In this document: in pieces, positions 55,237 to 64,000 of the stretch
Layout of the letters: each line of letters starts with the position of its first letter
How positions within the stretch are numbered: the first letter of the stretch is position 1
Assembly (NCBI GenBank): GCA_019059635.1
Contig: JAGVRJ010000006.1
Span: 1,426,001 to 1,490,000 of the forward strand
Direction of reading: 5' to 3'
DNA from: Proales similis
Taxonomy: Eukaryota; Rotifera; Eurotatoria; Ploima; Proalidae
DNA length: 64,000 nucleotides
Notes under the pieces: model-generated
Databases searched by the model: none
Told to the model about the DNA's origin: nothing
What the model saw: the letters and a program-made list of their open reading frames with translations, nothing else
Position numbers and translations under genes: made by a program

Positions 55237-57472
55237 CTAGTGGTTGTCGAAATCGTCTGGCACCGATGAGACGTTCTCTTCCCACGAGGGTTTCACGTTC
55301 GCCTGCAGCTTTTCAAGGTAGCGTCTAGATGGACGAAAGAAAGCATTAGCTGGGCCCATTCAGAGACTGAGAGTGATTGCTTACTTTTTTGAGTTGAGAA
55401 TAAGCTCGAGCTTCTTTTGCCTCATTCTGTTCTCGGTCTCTGAAAGACTTGACGAAGGTGCGTACCGAGCCAATATTGAATTTTCACCGCTTTCATGATA
55501 TTGACCGTTCGAACCGGCAGCATTTGAGCGATGGCGCAACCCGCTCGCCGCGCTTTGATTCAGGCTTGTTCTTGGATGCGCTGAGTCATTTTCAGAGTTG
55601 CCTTCGTCTTCTTCGTCCTCGTTCTCGTCACTGCTTGAGCCTTCGTCGAATCTCACTTCGCTTTCGTCGCTATCTTCGTTCGGCTCTTGTGCTTCTTCCA
55701 GCAGTCGATTTTCCAGTATATTTTCAATGGTCACCTCGGCCGATTGAGTTCGACGAATGTCGTCCAATATGAGACTAATGTTTACATTCGGAAATAGCTG
55801 AGCGACTTGCTGCGTCATTTCGTTCAAACGCTCAAGGTCAAGAGCGTTGCGGCTGAGCAGTGACGGTAAAAACGCGTTCGGGTTATTTGTGACTTCAAGC
55901 GACAAATTCGGCAACCAGCGACTATAACGAGATCCGTTGAATTGAAACAGATTTCTTTGTATATACGGTCCTTGATCGATCACGTTTGTTCGGCTTCTTG
56001 ACCTGCTGGCCGCATTCTCTTTGTCATCTTGGAGGTTTTTACGGCAAGTCGGACAAGAAGTGTCCTGCTCGAGCCAGGAGCGAAGACAATTATGATGAAA
56101 CAGATGGAAACACGGAAGTCGCCGCGCCTTCTCCATCTCTTCCCAGCATATCGCGCACTTGTCTGTGTCGGTGAGCTGATTGGGCGTGGCCCATGGAAAC
56201 TTCTTCTCCATCCGCTCGAGCACCTTCAGGTAGTTCGAGTGTCTTTTGAAGCGCCGCTTCATGTCAAAGAACAAGCGTTTGAGCTCCATGCAGATGACGA
56301 TGCTGGCCATGCTCAAGTAAAAGTTGCCGTAGACCTTTGATTTTGTTTTAATTCATTTTTGCTCGCGATCGCATTTAGAGCTCAGGCAGTTACCAGCATG
56401 TGCATGTAGTTTGCAAAGTCGATGACTATGACCGACATTTCAAAAGCGAAATCTACATAGTAGATGAAAGTGCTCTTGTTGGGCCATTGGTTAAGACTGT
56501 ACGTGTCGTAGAGGTGAATGGCATATCGAGCCAGCACATAGAGAGTTCGCAGTGTCAGCGCGATCGACTAAAATATTTGGGGCAAACGCGTTCTTAACAG
56601 AGCTCACAATCAGCCAAGTCATAGTTGAATTCACTTACATCGGCAAGCATGAATAGTGATATACTGAATCCGTAATAGGCGGAGGAGAAGAGCGCCATGA
56701 ACACAAGCGCAAGACACAAGATGGCGATCAAAATCAGCAGGGCGATTATTTTCGAATGACTTCGCAGTGGCGTCGACGCCGAGAACGAAAGCTAAATTGA
56801 GTCGAATTAAGTTTTTTTATCAAAGCACATTTAAACGCATCAGGCGCCTACATATTCAAATCTGTCCTTGCAAATCTGGGAATGAATGGACAGGAAGCCG
56901 ACCACGGAGAACCAGGCACACCACATTGTGATTTGATTCAGATTGTCCAGGTTCAGCACGCCGAATATGAATATGAATTTGAGAAACACATAGTTCCAGA
57001 ACTGGTCCTTAATGCGCTACAGGCCGAGTCGAAGGTTGCTCAGATCAAACTGCTTTGGACCGGTCCTGGATGGAGCAAAGCTTACCTGAAATTCGACAGC
57101 TCTCAGCTTGCCAAATATAAAGTTTTGAATCACTTTGCTGATCAATAGCAAGCAACAGTAGGAAAAGTTAACGAGCACCTTTCAAGTAATTCATTATTTA
57201 GGGACCGAGTAGAGCGGCTAGGCTTAGAACTAAATGGTTCATACCCAAATACACCATGGCTCGAGCACGACCGCTTTGAGGGCGGTCTTGTAGTGGCCGA
57301 GCTCTTTGATCGACTCTTCGACGTCAAACTTGTCGGTGCTGAAGGTTTGATTGCGTACCTCGCCCAACAGCTTGATTGAATAAATGAATACGAATCCCAG
57401 CAAGGTGAAGCTAAATATGCTGTAGTGCTTCAAGTTGGGTATGGGCAGTCTGTGCAGAAATGAGAAAACCAT
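55237..57472 (-). CDS. AMFR: AMFR/gp78 E3 ubiquitin ligase of ER-associated degradation
   Basis: Seven exons (57245-57472, 57086-57178, 56852-57007, 56639-56791, 56394-56567, 55385-56334, 55237-55324) encode 613 residues; human AMFR has 643. Multiple membrane spans are followed by LSMASIVICMEL and a RING-H2 finger (CAICWEEMEKARRLPCFHLFHHNC ... CPTC). A CUE domain follows (QVAQLFPNVNISLILDDI), then an acidic region. The KFIFIFGVLN and ICKDRFEYLSFS blocks match AMFR closely. The protein ubiquitinates misfolded and regulated ER proteins for retrotranslocation with p97. The C-terminal p97-binding VIM helix is not obvious; the end RYLEKLQANVKPSW is short. Confidence 0.95.
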
Positions 57473-58015
57473 TTCGGCCAGTAGTTAAACCAGCTTATTG
57501 TCTAAAGTTCAATATTGAGAGAATAGATGCAATTCGGAAACGCGATCGAATGAGACTAGAGCGCCTAGAAAGCCTAGCGCGCGATTATGCTTGCAATTAT
57601 AATCAAGCCGCCCCATCAGCCCATTTACCAACACCCGGTCCCCCTCCTCTCTCTCTCTCTCTCTCTGCTCCTCACTCTTCTCTCTCTCTCTGTCTATCCA
57701 GTCCTCCCATTATTTGTCCCCTATGCGTAGAGAGCATATAATGCAGACATTTCTTAAATAGCTGTAGACAGTTCGAAAATAACTTGAATAAATGCCAACT
57801 ATTGATTTGGATCGGCTGAGTGGAACAAGAAAGAGAATGAGAAAGCTGACAGGCCAGAGTGAGGCGAAATAAACATTATTAAGTAACAGAGCATGTAAAT
57901 TGTGAATAAATAGGTATGGCTGGTCTAGTACAGTTGCCATAGTTACTTGGTTGTCGAATCTGGCAGCGCGAGCCAAACGTTCGCTTTGGCCACCGTTTTC
58001 TGATAGCTGCCGGTT
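57473..58015. promoter_or_regulatory. Divergent intergenic region, AMFR / ABHD8
   Basis: A 540-base region between outward-facing genes that contains CT-rich microsatellite tracts (57647-57666 and 57679-57691). No TATA box was seen, which suits a CT-rich housekeeping promoter. Confidence 0.45.
57647..57666. repeat. (CT)n microsatellite
   Basis: An uninterrupted CT dinucleotide run in the AMFR/ABHD8 intergenic region. Confidence 0.9.
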
Positions 58016-59415
58016 ATGCTGTGCTCTTATTGTCAACGTAGTAAAATATCGCCGAAAGAAGAGCACTCGAATGTGGAGCACAAATTCATCAAATTACAGA
58101 ACAATAAACTTGTTCATGTGCTGCACGCGAACGCTCCGACTGAAACTAGCCATCAACAAGTGAGAACCAATCAGCCAGATGCAGTGAAAGTAGAATTCGA
58201 GTCAGAGTCGCTCGCCACCTGCACAACCCACGTTGACTCTTCGGAGCCCACAAACGAGCCGGTGGCCCAGCCCGGATCATTCAATGCTTTGCTCGAATCA
58301 GATAAATTCGTTGCCAAGTATTCACAAGAGTACAGATTGAACACGAGGGAAGGATTCAGGACGGTCGGCTTCTCAATCGTCTACAACAAGCCCATTTCAG
58401 TCAAGGAAGCGAGCTCCGATCCTACGACCAAACCGATTTTGTTTCTTGTTCACGGCGTGGGAGGAAGTAGCCAAGTTTGGAGCGAGCAGCTTGACTACTT
58501 CTCTGCGCTCGGCTATGAGCTTGTTGCAGTCGACCTGATTGGACATGGACAAAGCAACCGACCAAAGCATCAGCACAACTACGAGTTTCTCAATCTGGCG
58601 CTCGATCTCTCTTTTATATTCGACATGTTCGCTAAACGCGACGCCGTCATCATAGGTAAAACAAGCCAACAGCACTCGATCAAACAAGTTGAAAAAGATT
58701 TGCATCGGAATAACAGGTCACAGCTACGGATGCAGCTTTGCCACTTATTTGGCCAAAATGAGAAGCACACTAGTAAAGCGGCTAATACTGATCAGTGGCG
58801 GCTCGCCCCATCCGCTGGGTTTGTCATTCTAAACTCCTTATCGATTTGGCGTTCCCTCGGATTTATTTTCGATCACTCAAAATAGAATATCAGAGCTCAT
58901 TTTTGAATGCGCCTTTTTGTCTAATTCAACTTCTAAAGCCTCTGATCGACTGTCACTTTAAATGGTAGGCTGTGCGACATAAATCAAGTAATGGAGTGGA
59001 ATCAGGTTCAATTTTCTCGAATCTAGCTCAGCTTTTAATTCTTATTTCAATCGACCCGGCCGCTCCGAACAGGCGTTTCAAATAGACGCCAAGACACTGC
59101 ACAATGTGATGAAAGGGCAGTCGTGGCCGGCCGGCGACGAACGATTCCATGCCACTATTCAACAACCAGTATTGCTAATCGAAGGCGAGCTGGACAATTT
59201 CGTTCCTCTTCAAGAAGCGATCGACATGATACTGGTAAGAGGCCGCGAGGCAAATGAACTAAACTCAGATGGAAGAGAAATAAAAAACAAATCTGAAGGT
59301 ACTCGGCCGAGCCTATTTGGTGCTGGTCAAAGGTGGCTCACACATGATGATCATGGAACAGCATGAAATTATAAATCGTCTTATTCGGCTATTTTTAACC
59401 GATTCGTATGAATGA
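58016..59415 (+). CDS. ABHD8: ABHD8-like alpha/beta hydrolase
   Basis: Five exons (58016-58655, 58717-58818, 58886-58964, 59027-59234, 59299-59415) encode 381 residues. The hydrolase core has LFLVHGVGGSSQVW (oxyanion turn), VDLIGHGQS, then GHSYGCSFATYLA with the nucleophile Ser at a splice junction. The Asp strand is LLIEGELDNFVP and the catalytic His is in KGGSHMMIMEQ. The N-terminal HVLHANAPTE and the PAGDE block fit ABHD8. Mammalian ABHD8 has no settled substrate; it has been linked to immune adaptor turnover. The exon at 58886 has several near-equivalent splice choices, but frame and family alignment support this one. Confidence 0.88.
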
Positions 59416-59577
59416 AGTTCGATCCCAGCGCGATTGTAAATAAAAACGTTCATTTGCGGGGAGAGCGCCAGTTGCTTGCCTCTAAATTTTGGCTCCCGCT
59501 CACTGTCTTTGGCTTGTTGACCGCGCAAATTAGGTTAGCCACATGTTCAACGCACTGCTCCCTCGTTCGTCTTTGAC

Positions 59578-59585
59578 TATAAAAA
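59578..59585 (+). promoter_or_regulatory. Candidate TATA box of SEPSECS
   Basis: TATAAAAA lies 124 nt upstream of the ATG at 59702. Confidence 0.4.
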
Positions 59586-59701
59586 CTGAATTTATCAAAC
59601 GTCAGTGTCTTATAATTTCACTTCCCAGCGTTTAAAAGCGTTTGAAAATAGCATATAGTCACGTGAACGTGCATTCGACCTCATAAAAGAGCATTTAAAG
59701 C

Positions 59702-61524
59702 ATGGACGACAAATGCGCCGAAATATTGAGCAAATTTGTGCCGCGCGGCTACATTGACCAGGGACACCAGCAGCTGCTTCGGCAAGAGAGCGAAGTCAGA
59801 ATTCTTTTAGAAAAAGTGAATATTTCAAATGGCAATCTCGATCGGTCAGATGCTAATTTTGCCATTCGACCGTCTAGTGCAAGATTCCTGAGGAGGGATG
59901 GACGGACTTGAAGATTGAGACTTTTATTCAAAAGCTCGCGCTGATGGACAGCAACAACTTTTCGAGTAATTGTGGCCTTGGCGAGCGAGAGGGCCGAGTC
60001 TTCTCTAGTCTGGTGGCCAAACGACATTTTTATCTCGCGCACGGAATCGGACGCTCGGGCGATCTGGCCGAGGTGCAGCCAAAAGCGATCGCTTCATCCG
60101 TTCTGAGCAAACTCACCAACTGTCTTGTTCAGGATCTGCTCAAGTTGGCCGGTATTTTAATCAGTTCCTTCGATCATGATTCAGGCGTCGAGTATGACCT
60201 TGTTTTGCCAAACCAGGTTTTAATGGTCTCAAAGCGTGCGCAGTTGCTCCGATGGCGACTGGCATGACGCTCAGTTTGTGCATGCAGTCAATTCGTTGTG
60301 ACAAACCGGACGCCAAGTTTGTCCTGATGCCCCGAATTGATCAAAAGTCTTGCATCAAATCTGTTCAAGCAGCAGGTCAGTTAGCGGATTGAGCAGTGCA
60401 TCTTTTTGGCCTAAACCAGCTGCTCTAAAAGGCTTCCAGTTGGTTTTAATTGAAAACCAACTAATTGGCGACGAACTCAACACCGACCTGGACGAGATGA
60501 GGCGGAAAATCGAGGAAATCGGAGCCGAGAATATTGCGTGCATATTTTCGACCACCACCTGCTTCGCTCCTCGAGCACCGGACAAGTCAGTTAAACTCAA
60601 ACGATCAAAGAGGTTTTCACTGATTCTGATTTGAAACTTTGAGTTCAGAGTCGAGGAAATTGCAGAAATGTGCAAACAGTACAACATATTTCATTTAGTA
60701 AACAATGCCTACGGTGTTCAGCTCTCGAAATGCGTTCACATCATCAACGAGGTACTGGTCCTGTCTGTGCTCAATCGAAGAGCTCATTGGCTTTAATCAA
60801 ATGATTAAGGCAAATCGTAGAGGAAGAGTGGACGCAATTGTTCAATCAACAGATAAGAATCTCATGGTTCCAGTCGGAGGAGCGATTGTGGCAACATATG
60901 AAAAGCGAGTGCTGGACCAAATAACCAAGTGCTATCCGGGCAGAGCGTCTGCGTCTCAGTCGATGGACGTTTTAATAACTCTTCTCTCGATGGGCGCCAA
61001 ACGCTTCAAAGATTTACTCCAAGAGCGCAAACAGTGCTATTCGTATCTGATGAGCGAACTGCAACGAGTGGCGCAAAAATATGGCGAGAAGGTGTTGAAC
61101 ACACCGGCGAACACCATCTCAATCGGTTTGTTTGATAAGATTTTGAGTCGGAGTGAAGATGTTCACCCAAGACTTAAAAGGGCTCACTCTGGACACATTT
61201 GGTAAAGAGCGCACAGAATTGACCAAGATCGGATCGATGCTTTTCACTCGTCTGGTATCAGGGATCAGGTAGGACTCGAGTTGGCTCTTCTCGTTTCTCA
61301 TCTTCTTTAACTAAGCACAAAGGGTGATTGCGCCTGGAGAGACGAAAGAAGTAGCCGGTGAGAAGTTTGAAAATTTCGGCTCTCACTCAAACAACTACCC
61401 GCACAGCTACATGACGAGTGCGGCCGCGATTGGTATTCACAAAAACGACGTAGACACGTTCATACGTCGCCTCGAAGATATTCTCGACTCGGTGAAATCG
61501 AGAAGCAAACCGAACGAAGTGTGA
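59702..61524 (+). CDS. SEPSECS: O-phosphoseryl-tRNA(Sec) selenium transferase
   Basis: Eight exons (59702-59815, 59884-60151, 60217-60375, 60432-60585, 60649-60751, 60810-61125, 61172-61268, 61323-61524) encode 470 residues; the human enzyme has 501. Conserved blocks include [57 protein letters not shown] and NNAYGVQ. The PLP lysine is in [12 protein letters not shown], followed by YPGRAS and [18 protein letters not shown] converts phosphoseryl-tRNA to selenocysteinyl-tRNA using selenophosphate. Its presence predicts that the organism makes selenoproteins. The C-terminus is about 30 residues shorter than the human protein, which affects only the tail. The intron before 61172 is 46 nt. Confidence 0.95.
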
Positions 61525-61672
61525 AACTGTGGTTTTGCGTGCGACGGCCTTGTCTGTCTTTTTCGCTTGTCTTTATTTTATTTTATACTCGCAATTCGAC
61601 GATTTTTAAAAGAAGAAGAAGAATAATAATAATAAACGGCTGAAGTGGAAAATAAATTAGCTTTAAAACGAT

Positions 61673-62621
<949 letters not shown>

Positions 62622-64000
62622 TCTGAGCCGTCTGAAAGAGAAAATAAAGACTAAGCGCACAGTGAGCGAGTGCGGTCCTCTAAACACCAAGTGACACAAG
62701 TTTAAAACTCTGGCTCTAATTCAAAGGCGCCCTCATTACGCTTCTGTTTTATACACGTAGCGCATTTTAGCTCTGTTTTCGCTAAAAATTTTACTCAGTC
62801 ACAAACCTTCTTATTTCTACGACCATGCATACGAAATGGAAAATTTAGTCGGGCATTCGATTCAGTCCTATGGTGTGTATGGTGCGACACTGCGCTTATG
62901 CGTTTTTATAATCAAACATTATTTATAATAATTGCCGAACCATTCAACCAATTTGTCATTTTTCATTTTATTTAATTGAAACGAGACTAAATAAGCGCTT
63001 GAGAAGCGTTAGGGAAGAGACAGGATTTTTCTCGACGATTTCATTTGATTTGGGATCAGCTTAGAGGCGTGGACATGAGCCGTTTGTGCAGCGCGATCAC
63101 TCCGTTCAGATAGGAAAGTTTGGACACGGCAGGGATTATTCGACAGATAACCCTTATAGAACAAGAAGAAAGAAAGAGGCAGACTGCTGAGGCTCATATT
63201 AGGTCAGAAGCCAAACCCAATAGGCGGCAATGGAGAGTATTCGATTGATTCATAATTGGTTACTTTACTCGCCTTATATGGAAATATCTAGTGATTGAGC
63301 AGAGTGTAGACTAGTGCGGGAGATGAGTATGGGGCGCCTGCTCTTTTGATTGATATTTTTGCTTGCTCCTGCGTCTAATGGCCGATGCAGGCTCGATTAA
63401 TTTATTCGTTTGGAATCAATCGCCTTTTTGAACTTAACGAGCGAAACACGGATTGATGGGAGGCGAGTGCTTTGCTGATCTGCTGGAAGCTTTTCGCTCT
63501 ATGAACCTAAAATAGTAATCGAATGCCTTATCTGATGAAATTCGAATCCGATGCGCGCGCGCTTTTTTTTTGTTTATTTTCGCAGGCATCACTCTGCGGC
63601 GGCCGCGCTGGTAATTCAGGCGGCAGCTTATTACAAATGCAAAACAGATTGCCGACCGTTCGAGCACTTTTGATTATTATTTATCTTATGAGCGGCCCAC
63701 AATCGAATTATCTATGGAAACCATTTCGAACTTTTCTCGCTCTTTATTCGCGAGCGGAGAAGAGAGGAATTGAGAAGAGGAGCGAGAGAGAGAGCGGGAA
63801 AAGGGAGATAGATTGCTTAGCTAAGGGTAAATCGACTTGGGCACGAATTTATTCGATTGGCTTAGCGTCGATTGGCCGACCTCTATCTGCTGCTTAAGTA
63901 ATAACCAATCATTTCAAATTCCATTTTCTGCCTTCTTGTTCTACTCGTCGAGTGAGAGGCGGTACGTTGATTCTTGCCTGCCTGCCTTAACTGAGCTGGC
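62622..64000. other. Right end of window, no gene seen
   Basis: No open frame here resembles a protein family or has plausible splicing. The ORF at 63523-63897 has no recognised motif. The region may be promoter DNA of ARL1 and of a gene beyond the window. Confidence 0.45.

Noticed and set aside
63523-63897. 124-residue open frame near the right end
   Set aside because: No family resemblance and purine-rich simple sequence in its second half.

Overview
The window is nuclear DNA from a small-genome animal. Almost every recognisable protein has metazoan orthologues: a V-ATPase C subunit, CCDC22, an AMFR/gp78 ubiquitin ligase, PGAP2, L2HGDH, FCP1, SLC25A51, SEPSECS and ARL1. Genes sit a few hundred bases apart on both strands. 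They are cut by very short GT-AG introns, mostly about 50-68 nt, with a few near 37-38 nt. The AA15 lytic polysaccharide monooxygenase, DUF268 and FkbM genes, the single-exon GPCRs and the compact layout suggest an ecdysozoan such as a mite, another arthropod or a tardigrade. That placement is inference, not proven. Gene models below were assembled by hand from splice signals, reading frame and remembered family conservation. Every multi-exon model keeps frame across all joins.

Layout. 1-5 kb: the 3' end of a Rubicon-homology gene, CCDC22 (+), and a short EXT-like glycosyltransferase (-). 5-8.2 kb: a single-exon GPCR and an FkbM-type methyltransferase (both -). 8.2-16.1 kb: a single-exon 1848-residue fatty-acid-synthase homologue that has lost nearly all catalytic residues and whole domains. 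Its promoter and first 323 codons are tandemly duplicated (period 1355 bp). 16.6-18.7 kb: an Ig-domain membrane protein (-). 18.7-22.7 kb: a gene-poor stretch with microsatellites. 22.7-28.2 kb: V-ATPase C, L2HGDH and PGAP2 (all -). 28.8-31.5 kb: a second GPCR (+) and an unknown type I membrane protein (-). 33.4-40.8 kb (all +): an ETS factor, two tandem lipid phosphate phosphatases and the RNA polymerase II CTD phosphatase FCP1. 41.3-45.7 kb: SLC25A51 (-), AA15 LPMO (-) and a CAP protein (+). 45.8-52 kb (all -): a 998-residue coiled-coil protein, a multi-pass membrane protein and a DUF268 protein. 53.3-62.6 kb: a degenerate metallophosphatase-like protein (+), AMFR (-), ABHD8 (+), SEPSECS (+) and ARL1 (-). 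62.6-64 kb: no gene seen.

Most genes are unrelated housekeeping functions. The exceptions are the duplicated 5' end of the FAS-like gene and the tandem lipid phosphatase pair. The most unusual object is the FAS-like gene. It keeps the synthase architecture as a scaffold (second half of the ketosynthase, acyltransferase, dehydratase, pseudo-methyltransferase, ketoreductase, thioesterase). The first half of the ketosynthase, the enoylreductase and the carrier protein are absent, and the ketosynthase, dehydratase, ketoreductase and thioesterase residues are replaced. It still has an intact 5.5 kb reading frame behind a strong TATA promoter.
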